Positions 37,440 to 45,814 of a DNA stretch of 64,000 nucleotides are shown here, in pieces; positions within the stretch are counted from its first letter, which is position 1; every line of letters starts with the position of its first letter. The notes beneath the pieces are model-generated. The model searched no databases and was not told where the DNA came from. It worked only from the letters and a program-made list of their open reading frames with translations. This DNA is from CAUZIZ01 sp965219005 (GTDB taxonomy: Bacteria > Acidobacteriota > UBA6911 > RPQK01 > JAJDTT01), in the NCBI GenBank assembly GCA_965219005.1, contig CBDCMS010000004.1, forward strand, positions 1,178,001 through 1,242,000, read 5' to 3'. The position numbers were made by a program, and so were the translations under genes.

Positions 37440-39377
37440 TCATTTCTGGACGTTGCCTATCGTGACGTCCCGCCGGTCGACTCCGCCGCGAGTCGAGTGG
37501 ATGGACACCTTCGCCTCGACCTGTTCCACATTCTTCAGACGGACCTTCCAGGCAACCGTACGGTTCTGGCCTGGCTCCAGCCAACCGGCCTCGATGTCCT
37601 TGCTGCGCAGGGACGGCTCCACCACCTCGACCTTCCCAGCATCTACCAACTCCTCTGGGAACTCGATCTTGGCTGTGTCCGGCCTGACGATCTTGACCAA
37701 CCTGGCCTGCTTCAGAGCTGTGGGGAGATGTCCGACGTTGGTAAAGCTGAGCTGGATTGAGTAGAGGCCGGGTTCCAGTCTTGCCGTCTTCACGTCGGTG
37801 ATCTGGATCTGAGGAAGATGGTGGGCCAGAAAGAGGTTGAAACGGGCGCTACGGAGAGCCCATTCCAGCAGCAGATCCACCGGTGGGTTCCAGTAGGCAA
37901 ATTTGGGGATGAGTCCTCCGATTTCGATTTCCCCTAGTTGTGGGTGAGGGTGGGTTTTCCAGGGATGGAAGACTTTTCCGTTCCGTTCGCGATCGTTCCA
38001 TGCCAGGGCATCGTAGTTGTCTAGTAACCCGTCCTGGTTGTAGTCTTTCATCCGGCCCACGTTCCAGAGCTCGTCGTTGTACCAGACCGAGCCGAAATAG
38101 AAGTAGCCGAAGTCAGGTCCGTGTCCGAACAGGGGAATCGGTTTGGTAGGCTCGCCGGTAATGACGTGGAGGGGAAAGATGGTTCGGTAGTCGTGGTAGA
38201 CATCTCCGGCCCAGGGGTACCCGCTGAGATTCTTACCCTGACGGTCGAAGTAGCGGTACCATTTCAGGTCTTCGGGAGCCATCGACTCATGGCTCCTACT
38301 GGTCGAAGGGGGACGCAGGTGCATTGCCATGGGTGTGTCCATAGATTGCCCTATGGCCACGTTCGGATGGGTGAGCAGGAAGAGGACGACGGCACGCGTT
38401 TCGGGTTCGGAGAGAGGATACTCTCCGGCGCCCACCTGAGTGCGTCCACGACCGGTGAGCTCACGGCCGGGTTCGGGTCTCCAGTTTTCGGGATAGTTGC
38501 GGTGCAGGTCCAATCCCCCGATCCCATCTTCGTTGTATTTTCTGTCCCCGTCGTTGTCTAGCCCCTCTTCCTCGACGACCTGCCAGTCCCCCTCGCCATC
38601 CGGGACCGTTTTCATCAGCCTGCCGCTGGGCTCCCGTGGATCCAGGATGGCGTTCCCTTTACCCTCGCCTACTTTCCAGCGCATCTGAAAGAGGACCCCA
38701 TCGCCATCCAGATCCTCGCCCGGGTCCTCGTCCAGGAGTCCGTCCCTATCCGTATCGTGGGGACGCACGGAGCTTCGATTGGTCTGCGCCGTGCGCAGGA
38801 ACAGCTCGTAGCCGTCGGGATTGTTGACGGGACGAAGGTAGAGCGTCTTGGTATCCACCAGGTGGGTGATCTCCGGATCTTTTTCGTAGCTGATCAGCAG
38901 GTGGTGAACGAGCCACAGAATGGAGACGGAGCTGGTCACTTCACCCGAGTGACGGCCACCCTCGGCAAACATGGCTGGCTTGTCCGTGTCCGGACCTGTC
39001 TCCTTGTTGGTGACCGAGACCTGCCAGATATCCCGACCCCCAAAGCTCTTGCCCACCGAGTACAGCTCCAGGATCTGGGGATACTCCTTGGCCCACTTCT
39101 CGAGGAAGCTGGAGATTTCTCCATAGGTAGGGTAGTGCTGAAAATCCAGTTCTCCATCCTTGAGGGGCTGCACCTCCGGATAGCGAATCTCGGGGAAAAA
39201 ACTGGGTCCATCTCGGGTTCCCTTGACCCGGTAGAGTGGGGGCGCCTTTTCCTTTGTTCCGGCTTCCTCGGGCGGGCTCAAGGCTCCGCCAAAGCCGATC
39301 GTTGTAGCGAATCCAAGGACCAAAAGGAGAATTGCTTCTCGCCGCAAAGGTTTCCCGGCGGGATCAATAGAGTCCAT
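37440..39377 (-). CDS. M14-family zinc carboxypeptidase-like protein, secreted
   Basis: About 645 residues from ATG 39377; the frame extends to 39485 but the signal peptide (REAILLLVLGFATTIGFGGA) starts at MDSIDPAGKP. The M14 core has GRHSGE with the HxxE zinc ligands (about residues 143 and 146), NNPDGYE, LDLHRNYPENW, and VWYNDELWN, which places the catalytic Glu. Where most members have His-Thr-Tyr-Gly before LRPP, this one reads DTPMAMHLRPP, so the third zinc His seems replaced by Asp. Asp-rich calcium-type loops (DTDRDGLLDED, LDNDGDRKYNEDG) interrupt the core. The C-terminal 130 residues form a beta-sandwich (LEPGLYSIQLSFTNVGHLPT). Envelope peptidase or a modified relative. Confidence 0.8.
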   Translation of the reverse strand: MDSIDPAGKPLRREAILLLVLGFATTIGFGGALSPPEEAGTKEKAPPLYRVKGTRDGPSFFPEIRYPEVQPLKDGELDFQHYPTYGEISSFLEKWAKEYPQILELYSVGKSFGGRDIWQVSVTNKETGPDTDKPAMFAEGGRHSGEVTSSVSILWLVHHLLISYEKDPEITHLVDTKTLYLRPVNNPDGYELFLRTAQTNRSSVRPHDTDRDGLLDEDPGEDLDGDGVLFQMRWKVGEGKGNAILDPREPSGRLMKTVPDGEGDWQVVEEEGLDNDGDRKYNEDGIGGLDLHRNYPENWRPEPGRELTGRGRTQVGAGEYPLSEPETRAVVLFLLTHPNVAIGQSMDTPMAMHLRPPSTSRSHESMAPEDLKWYRYFDRQGKNLSGYPWAGDVYHDYRTIFPLHVITGEPTKPIPLFGHGPDFGYFYFGSVWYNDELWNVGRMKDYNQDGLLDNYDALAWNDRERNGKVFHPWKTHPHPQLGEIEIGGLIPKFAYWNPPVDLLLEWALRSARFNLFLAHHLPQIQITDVKTARLEPGLYSIQLSFTNVGHLPTALKQARLVKIVRPDTAKIEFPEELVDAGKVEVVEPSLRSKDIEAGWLEPGQNRTVAWKVRLKNVEQVEAKVSIHSTRGGVDRRDVTIGNVQK

Positions 39378-39481
39378 TGCTGGGATTATGGATGAGAGGT
39401 CTGGTTGAATGAAGTGATCTGGCGATTGTTCTGCTCTTGGGTCGGAGCATGAGATTTTCCTTGGATTCTTGGCTGATCCGA

Positions 39482-40486
39482 TCAAGGGGTGGCCTTCGGA
39501 ACGAAGACCGTTACCCGATTGTGGACCGGTTTTACCTGACTCAGGAAGTCGTAGATCGCTCCAAGATCTTCTTCACTCATTCCCCCATAGAGGGTCCAGG
39601 GCATCACCGTGTTCATTTGTCGGGGCCGGACTGAAATCGTACGGGCTCGGGGTCCATCGAAAGCCTTGAAACGGGCCACGAAGATCGCCTTTGTCCAATT
39701 CGCGATACCCGTCTCTGGGTCGGGCGTTATGTTGGCCGCAACCACTCTACCCTGAGGAAGCTCGAACTCAACACCGCCCGACATATAGAGATTCTGCTTG
39801 GACTTGCCACTAAAGCTTCGGGGCGTGTGACAATCTCCGCAGTTGGCCAGCGTGGTTAGATACTGACCGTATCGAACTGAGTCATTTCGATCAATTCCAT
39901 CCGCTAGACGCACCTTTCTTGGCACGAACGAACGAATGAAAAGCGCCACCAAAGGGTTCAACCGTCTGGGGGCAACCTGATGATCGATCGCCTTCAGGGT
40001 GCGAAGATAGGTGAGTATCGCCCCGGCGTCGGCCTTGGTTAGATGCTGGTAGCTGCGGTAGGGCATCACTGGAAAGAGAACTCTACCCTCTTTGCTCACG
40101 CCGATGGTCATGGCCCTGAGCAAGTCGCCTTCGGTCCAGTGTCCGATGCTGGCAGGCGTAATGTTTGTTCCATACACAACGCCGCGCACGCCTTTCCTGG
40201 CATCAAAGACCTCACCCCCTTGTCCCTCGGTTCCGGGAACGATCGGGCCCGAAAACTTGTCCCAGTCGCGCTTTGAATGGCAATCAAGACAGACAGCCAC
40301 GTGTTCTACCAGGTACTTGCCACGCGCAAGCTGTTCAGGGGTGGACTTGACGAGATCGACTGGTAGAGCTTCAGCTTTGGGGAGGCGCAGCGCACACCCG
40401 CTGAGGACGCAGAGCAGGGCACCCAGCAGCACGCTTAGCTTCTCAAGGCCGTGAAGGGAGTGGGCTGGTCTTTTCTTCGTAGTCAC
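39482..40486 (-). CDS. Dihaem c-type cytochrome lipoprotein
   Basis: 334 residues. The leader LLGALLCVLSGC forms a lipobox. Two haem-binding motifs are present: CLDCH (AVCLDCHSKRD) and CGDCH (ANCGDCHTPRS). Axial Met candidates lie in FPVMPYRSYQHL and NTVMPWTLYGGM, the latter in the usual position before the last helix (EEDLGAIYDFL). This two-domain layout is that of periplasmic dihaem electron-transfer cytochromes, as in subunits paired with membrane or Gfo/Idh-type dehydrogenases. It is followed on the same strand by the M14 gene about 100 bp later. Confidence 0.87.
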   Translation of the reverse strand: MTTKKRPAHSLHGLEKLSVLLGALLCVLSGCALRLPKAEALPVDLVKSTPEQLARGKYLVEHVAVCLDCHSKRDWDKFSGPIVPGTEGQGGEVFDARKGVRGVVYGTNITPASIGHWTEGDLLRAMTIGVSKEGRVLFPVMPYRSYQHLTKADAGAILTYLRTLKAIDHQVAPRRLNPLVALFIRSFVPRKVRLADGIDRNDSVRYGQYLTTLANCGDCHTPRSFSGKSKQNLYMSGGVEFELPQGRVVAANITPDPETGIANWTKAIFVARFKAFDGPRARTISVRPRQMNTVMPWTLYGGMSEEDLGAIYDFLSQVKPVHNRVTVFVPKATP

Positions 40487-40621
40487 GAGGCGCCGCCGGC
40501 GTTACCCTCGCACAAACAGCGTCTATTCATCAACCTCCAGGCTCTGAGCCGGCTAGTCCTGGTGTTTCTCGAAGATTCGCTGTCGCTTATCCATCCTGAA
40601 AGGACTCCTTCATTGGAAAGA

Positions 40622-40850
40622 TATCTAAGGCTAAGCTGAAACTTGAATAGTGAGCAGTGGTGAAGTGATCAGTGAACAGTACCGGAAACAGCTACGGCCA
40701 ACAGAGCCGCGAACGACTTGTCTGCAAGATGAGCCCAGGTTCCGGCCGCCGAGGACGACGAAAGCAGGAGCGACCGGTCGGCAGCACATTTTTCCCAATA
40801 CTCAGCCGAAGTTTCTTTCTCGAATGGGGCCAGCAGCACTGGGGGACCCA
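40622..40850 (-). repeat. Dispersed intergenic repeat, copy B
   Basis: Reverse complement of copy A at 16755-16950: it shares CAGACAAGTCGTTCGCGGCT and GTTTCCGGTACTGTTCACTG over about 115 bp. Its end near 40811-40845 (GTTTCTTTCTCGAATGGGGC) is the uninterrupted form of the site occupied by IS1595 at 29084. With the REP core at 40912-40960 it fills most of the 591-bp gap 40487-41077; the remainder shows nothing. Confidence 0.78.
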
Positions 40851-40911
40851 CTAACCTGAAACTTCAATTGGAATTTCCCACGTCCAAGGCGCCGATTAAT
40901 GCGAAAACTGA

Positions 40912-40960
40912 GGAAGCCTGAAGCGCAAGCGAGGGGTTGGGGCTCTGGGAGATCTTGCTG
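40912..40960 (+). repeat. REP-like dispersed repeat core
   Basis: GGAAGCCTGAAGCGCAAGCG then AGGGGTTGGGG, the same core as at 28972 and 48520. Confidence 0.8.
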
Positions 40961-41077
40961 TTGTTCGGAAGCGGCAGGTTCACGACCATACCGGTTACTC
41001 CGTTGGTCCCCTAATCCTTCACTCCCTTGCTGGCAGCGGACGCTTGCGGCCGATCTCTACCGGGCAAAATCCAAGAC

Positions 41078-42268
41078 TCACAGACCCCGAGACGCATTCA
41101 AAGTCATCGACTGCCCTGAACGATCATCGCGGATATGCACCTTCCCGCCCTCGACCTCAACTTCGCTCACACCGGCAAACCCTTCCGGCGTCCGGGTCCA
41201 AAACATCAAGAACCTCGTCTCGATCTCCGAGCTCGCCGGCAGCCACCGATACAACAACTCACCAAATAGCTTGTTTTCCGTAATCACCGTTCGCCGCGAA
41301 AGGTCGAAAGCCTGGGTCCCAAACTCGAGGCCCCTCGCCAGCATTCCTTCCGGCGGATAGTGCTCCCAGGTCTGAAGCCAGGGCGACTCCGACGTTTTGA
41401 AAACATAGCCAAGCAGCAACCGCTTTTTGGGATGCAAGGCTGTGACGAAGGCATGCTTCCGACCGGTCAGCAGATGAGTGGTATGGTCGAGAGAATCCGA
41501 CGGTTTCGGCGCCGCTCGCAAGTCCGCCCTGCCGCCTTCCAGCGTGGGCGACATCGGCCATTCGAACTCCACCCCAGACGGCAGCCGGTGCGATCGAGTC
41601 CGCGGGTCCTCATGCGGGCGGGTCATCGCGCGGTTCCTCGACATGTCGACCACCGTCACTCCGCGTTCCAAAAACGGCGAGCCTATCGTCGCATGCTCGG
41701 CCCAACAGATCGGCCGGTCAAACGCCAGTAGATTCTTGAGACGGCTTCGGACATAAACGACGTTCTCGCCGTCGATCATCTCGATCGTCCGCGTGAGTAC
41801 TTCATGGACCCGCGGTAGCTGTACCACCTGTGTCAAGCTCGCTACTTTGCCCTGCTTGGAGGAACTCTGGGTCGCCCAAGGCAGAGTATGAGCCTCGCCG
41901 TGTCCCGGCAGCCCCGCCTTTTGCTCCTCCGGCGACACGGGTCCGAACCCGTCCACGCAAACGAAGTGCCCTACCGAACCGCCTTCGCGAATCGGCTTGC
42001 CTTCCTCGATGTCGGCGCGAAACGAATCCCACATCGGATTCATCTCCTCCGCGTCGCTCTTGAGCTTCAGGCTCACCAGTGCTCCTCCAAAGGACAACAC
42101 CTTCAACTCCAGCTTGTCGTTGGCCATCACCAACGCCGGCTGCCCATGAAACTCACCGTCCTGAGCACCTTCTGGCGGAGCCGCCAACAAGACCGCGAGG
42201 AAGGTCGATACGAGCGTCAACCCGACCACAAGTTTTGCGAGAGGAAACCGATTGAGATGGTCGATCAC
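41078..42268 (-). CDS. Secreted galactose-mutarotase-like protein
   Basis: 396 residues with a signal peptide (LVVGLTLVSTFLAVLLA, cleavage about residue 30). The body follows the beta-sandwich pattern of aldose-epimerase-like folds: LKVLSFGGALVSLKLK, then GEAHTLPWAT with the conserved His, RSRLKNLLAFDRPICWAEHATIGSPFL and a late LQTWEHYPPEGMLARGLEFGTQAFD. The His residues in HGEAH and WAEH could correspond to the mutarotase site, but family assignment is by pattern only. It may bind or interconvert sugars in the periplasm. No operon partner is visible; it is divergent from the next gene. Confidence 0.55.
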   Translation of the reverse strand: MIDHLNRFPLAKLVVGLTLVSTFLAVLLAAPPEGAQDGEFHGQPALVMANDKLELKVLSFGGALVSLKLKSDAEEMNPMWDSFRADIEEGKPIREGGSVGHFVCVDGFGPVSPEEQKAGLPGHGEAHTLPWATQSSSKQGKVASLTQVVQLPRVHEVLTRTIEMIDGENVVYVRSRLKNLLAFDRPICWAEHATIGSPFLERGVTVVDMSRNRAMTRPHEDPRTRSHRLPSGVEFEWPMSPTLEGGRADLRAAPKPSDSLDHTTHLLTGRKHAFVTALHPKKRLLLGYVFKTSESPWLQTWEHYPPEGMLARGLEFGTQAFDLSRRTVITENKLFGELLYRWLPASSEIETRFLMFWTRTPEGFAGVSEVEVEGGKVHIRDDRSGQSMTLNASRGL

Positions 42269-42614
42269 GATGTTCCCCCGAAAGATCTAATGAGGACTTC
42301 CCCGGATTCTAGAGCTTTCGGCGGTTCGAGGCAATGGCACCGGGGGCGCTAGGGCGCTAGGGGCGCTACCGAGGCATCTTTGTGCTTATAGTGTCGTTGA
42401 GATTGCAGTTCGCTAGAATATTGAAAACACCAGGAAGAAAGGTCTGTCGAATATTCGGTTTTCATTCGAACGGGATTTCAGGGGCGATAATAGACCTTGG
42501 GTGTGCTGGAGCCCGTCCTGGAAGTTGAAATCATGCACGCGACTCCAAAGTGGAATAGCCTGGCCAGCCACAAAATCGATTTGAAAAGACAGTCTCGATA
42601 CCCCAATCTGCGAA
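42269..42614. other. Divergent intergenic region with short GC repeats
   Basis: Between divergent genes. Three copies of GGGCGCTA lie in tandem at about 42341-42370. No gene or clear promoter pair is visible. Confidence 0.5.
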
Positions 42615-42619
42615 AGGAG
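42615..42619 (+). promoter_or_regulatory. Shine-Dalgarno AGGAG deciding between ATG 42622 and GTG 42628
   Basis: AGGAG is 2 bases from ATG 42622 and 8 bases from the in-frame GTG 42628. Spacing favours the GTG, which also gives a more typical signal peptide start (VHRIKAFVIALACMAVAW). Confidence 0.5.
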
Positions 42620-42621
42620 AG

Positions 42622-44058
42622 ATGGAAGTGCACCGGATAAAAGCTTTCGTCATAGCGCTGGCATGTATGGCGGTCGCATGGCAACTGATCGGGACCGCCA
42701 GCTATCAGGAGGCGCTGGCTCGGGCCAGGCAGCCTAACCGAAAGACTGGAATTGTCCAGGTAACCCGAGGGCCGGCGGACCGCGTTGTGCCTCCGGACGG
42801 GGACGGCTATCGGTACGGTCACGCGTTTGTATTCCAAGCAGCTCCCAAACTGGCCGGCATGCTTTGCAATCTCCGCACCGAGGGGTTTCCGGTGGGGGAC
42901 TTCGAGGCTGGGATGGACATGATAGTGTTCGAGCGGCTGTTGGATATCCCTACCGCCGAAGCGATCCCGCTCACACGGAATGAGCCCTACGTCGCCGAAA
43001 AGACCGGCGAGCGGCGCATTGTGATCAAGTACTGCACGAAAGGGGGCTTTGTCCCCCGCGGAGCGCTGCGCCCGGACGGCAGCCCGCATCCCCATGCCGG
43101 TACCGGCTTTGCCATCGGTGAGGCCCTCGACTTCCCACTGAAGCGGGAAGGTTACTACGACAAGGCCGAGAAGAACCGCGGCATGATCCGGAAGACGGAA
43201 ATCAACCATTTAGCTCTCGAGGGCTCCAGGCTGCGCGTGGTAAAGACTGAAGCCAGATCCCCTGCGGATCCGCTCATGGCGCCGGAGTCCGAATGGGCCA
43301 TCTTTGCTCCAGGAATGCGAATGGCGATTCCGGACGGCGACGATCTGCTTTTCGCCGTTCAGGCGACGAAGGGAGATGTCGCCGCCTATCACTGCGAGCC
43401 GGCCGCTGCAGGGATCACCCGCTGGCGCCGCCTGAATGGTCTCTGGCAGCCGATCTCGTTCGTCCCCGTGGCCTTCAACCGGCCGGCCGAAAAGCCGGTG
43501 ATTGTCCAGGGGCGTGAAATGAGGCTGGCAGTCGCCGAAGGGACGCTGATCCGCGACACCGACGGCTCTTTGTTGTTCTCTGTTCGGAGCGCCTATTCCG
43601 AGTTCGAGGACCACGTGATCCGAGTCTGGCGCTCCACGGACACCGGTAAGAGCTGGAAGCTGGCCTTCGAGATCCCGAAGATTCGAGGGCAAGCCCCCGT
43701 CACCCTGAACCAGGCGGCTGACGGTACACCCTATCTGGTCGGCAACCTGCTGGGGCACGAGCGGGATTGGCTTGTTCTCTGGCCTGTGAACGACAAACGA
43801 ACCGGGCTCTTGGAACCCGTCACCGTGCGTAATGCGCTGAAGGATTTCGGGCCCACGCCCAGCGGCAAGCTCTGGTGGGTGGACCATGCGAACGCCGGTG
43901 TCGTTCGTCTCGACGACGGGCGCTGGCGGAATCTCCTGAGCTACCGCATCATGGACCGGGGCGAACATGGTGGGAAGGCCCCACCCCGAGAGACCGGGTG
44001 TTACATCGAAGAGGTTGTTTCCGCGGGTCCGCCCGCAGCAGCCTGGCGCTTCGAATAA
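42622..44058 (+). CDS. Exported protein of unknown function with BNR-like repeats, tandem paralogue 1
   Basis: About 478 residues with a signal peptide or anchor (IKAFVIALACMAVAWQL). It is homologous along its length to the next gene: shared blocks include GMLCNLR/HFCNIR, AIPLTRNEP/AIPVTRNHNEP, the strongly conserved GGFVPRGALRPDGSPHPHAG, MAIPDGDDLLFAVQ, and VIRVWRSTDTGKSWKLAFE, an Asp-box (BNR) motif as in sialidase-like propellers. A propeller fold is therefore likely. I do not recognise a named family. ATG 42622 and GTG 42628 are alternative starts. Confidence 0.7.
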   Translation: MEVHRIKAFVIALACMAVAWQLIGTASYQEALARARQPNRKTGIVQVTRGPADRVVPPDGDGYRYGHAFVFQAAPKLAGMLCNLRTEGFPVGDFEAGMDMIVFERLLDIPTAEAIPLTRNEPYVAEKTGERRIVIKYCTKGGFVPRGALRPDGSPHPHAGTGFAIGEALDFPLKREGYYDKAEKNRGMIRKTEINHLALEGSRLRVVKTEARSPADPLMAPESEWAIFAPGMRMAIPDGDDLLFAVQATKGDVAAYHCEPAAAGITRWRRLNGLWQPISFVPVAFNRPAEKPVIVQGREMRLAVAEGTLIRDTDGSLLFSVRSAYSEFEDHVIRVWRSTDTGKSWKLAFEIPKIRGQAPVTLNQAADGTPYLVGNLLGHERDWLVLWPVNDKRTGLLEPVTVRNALKDFGPTPSGKLWWVDHANAGVVRLDDGRWRNLLSYRIMDRGEHGGKAPPRETGCYIEEVVSAGPPAAAWRFE

Positions 44059-44199
44059 GCTGGACTCTGGTGGCACCGACCACCCCTGGTTGTGCTTGGC
44101 AACAGCTTGGGCAGCGACATCCTCATCGATGAGTGGGAGCTGTTCGTCAAGGCACGAGTGCCAATGTTCCTGAAGATAAGGATTTCTCGGAGAACCATC

Positions 44200-45699
44200 A
44201 TGACAAAGCAATCAGATCTACCGCGGTGGGTGAGGCTAGTTGGGCTCCTGACTGTCTGGACCCTGGCTGCCTGCACTTCTCAACCTCCACCGCAGGAGGC
44301 GATTTCGGCCCTAAGTCCCAGCGAAGGGATCACAGGAATGAGCCGGGGTGGACCTGATCTCCGGACGCCGCCTAGTACCCCCGAAGGACAGACCTGGGTC
44401 TACCAGCTGGGACTGCCCTTCCAGGCCGATCAGGACACCGCCGGCCACTTCTGCAACATACGGGTCTCCGGCGTGAAAGGCACCGACTTCGAGAACGGTT
44501 CCGACGTGATCCTGTTCAAGGACCTCTCCAAAGTCAGCGCCGAAGGAGCCATTCCCGTTACCCGAAACCACAACGAGCCCAATCCCAACTCCAAGCCGCC
44601 CGATCAGGAGGCCATCATGGTCAAGTACCCCGTCATGGGGGGATTCGTTCCCCTGGGGGCCAAGCGGGCCGATGGCTCCCCCCACCCCCATGCGGGCACT
44701 GGATTCGGCATCAACCAGGCCGCTGCCTGGCGGACCGAGTTCGAAGGGCCTCCACCCTACGGTGTCAATATGTTCGGGTTCGATCCCCGCGGCTCGGGTT
44801 CCGCGGACCCGAGCCAGTCCTACTCGTACCTGGAGCTCCACCAGCTGGCCTACGATGGTGACGTCTTCCGGGTCCTCAAGAGTGAGCGTCTGGCCGAAGA
44901 TGCTCTGCTCCCCGGCTGGAGTTTGATCATCAGCCTCATGACGGCCATCCCCGACGGGGACGACCTGCTCTTTGCCATGCAAGGCCACAGGGCCGATGAA
45001 CCTGGCAGTTCAGGAATGGCCCGATGGAGAAGGGTAGAGGGAGAGTGGCGGCCCGTCTCCTTTGTTCCGATCACCGGCGGGGACGGTGCTACCGAAGCCA
45101 GCGCCGTTCGCGACCTGGACGGATCTCTTCTCTTTAGTGCCAGGGGAGGAAGTGCCGAAGCGGCCGAGACTCCTACAGCCTCGCACGACATTCGGGTTTG
45201 GCGCTCCCAGGACAACGGTGAGACCTGGGAGAAGACCATCCACGTGCGGGGCTTGATCTCGAAGGCTCCCATCGTCCTCAACAGTGCGGCCGACGGCACC
45301 CCCTATGTTGCGGCCAACCTCTATGAAGTCTTTCTGGAGGGCCTGGACCGGATCAAGATATCGAAGGACTCTCGGGGGAGGCCAGTCTGGGGAGGACGCG
45401 GCCGAAAGACTCTCTGCTTGTGGCCCTTGAACGAAGACAGGTCTGGCCTGCTGCCGGGCATCGTAGCCCGGAACCTGCGGGAGGAATTCGGTGCACCTCC
45501 TGGAGGCACCGGTTGGCGGGTGGATCACCCTGTGGCAGTCACGCTGCGGCTGTCCGACGGTGGGTGGCACAATGTGATCGCCCTGCGCATCCTGGAGTAT
45601 GGAGAGTTGACGCACATGCAGATGCCGACCCCCTGGACTGGCGCCTACCTCGAGGAGGTCAAGTCTGCCGGCGAACCGATTGCAGTTTGGAATTTTTGA
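44200..45699 (+). CDS. Lipoprotein of unknown function with BNR-like repeats, tandem paralogue 2
   Basis: About 500 residues from ATG 44200 (upstream CGGAGAAC); a longer frame to 44092 has no signal. The leader LVGLLTVWTLAAC is a lipobox. The motif GGFVPLGAKRADGSPHPHAG nearly repeats that of the upstream paralogue, as do MTAIPDGDDLLFAMQ, the Asp-box IRVWRSQDNGETWEKT and APIVLNSAADGTPYVAANL. The pair is about 140 bp apart and most likely arose by duplication; only the second gained or kept a lipid anchor. A substrate-binding or hydrolytic propeller is possible; function unknown. Confidence 0.75.
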   Translation: MTKQSDLPRWVRLVGLLTVWTLAACTSQPPPQEAISALSPSEGITGMSRGGPDLRTPPSTPEGQTWVYQLGLPFQADQDTAGHFCNIRVSGVKGTDFENGSDVILFKDLSKVSAEGAIPVTRNHNEPNPNSKPPDQEAIMVKYPVMGGFVPLGAKRADGSPHPHAGTGFGINQAAAWRTEFEGPPPYGVNMFGFDPRGSGSADPSQSYSYLELHQLAYDGDVFRVLKSERLAEDALLPGWSLIISLMTAIPDGDDLLFAMQGHRADEPGSSGMARWRRVEGEWRPVSFVPITGGDGATEASAVRDLDGSLLFSARGGSAEAAETPTASHDIRVWRSQDNGETWEKTIHVRGLISKAPIVLNSAADGTPYVAANLYEVFLEGLDRIKISKDSRGRPVWGGRGRKTLCLWPLNEDRSGLLPGIVARNLREEFGAPPGGTGWRVDHPVAVTLRLSDGGWHNVIALRILEYGELTHMQMPTPWTGAYLEEVKSAGEPIAVWNF

Positions 45700-45814
45700 C
45701 TCCATCGGCAAGCATGATCTACGTCCGAGTCGAGCGGGTTTGGAACGTCGCTGACCTCGATGCAGTCGAGACCTTCGTGGCACCGGAATGGCCATTGAGC
45801 GCGAGCGAATGGAG

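Noticed and set aside
40669..40851. 60-residue minus-strand frame similar in part to a frame at 16546-16905
   Set aside because: The shared SFAALL/AVSGTVH strings come from the dispersed DNA repeat; other frames are equally conserved and there is no start signal.
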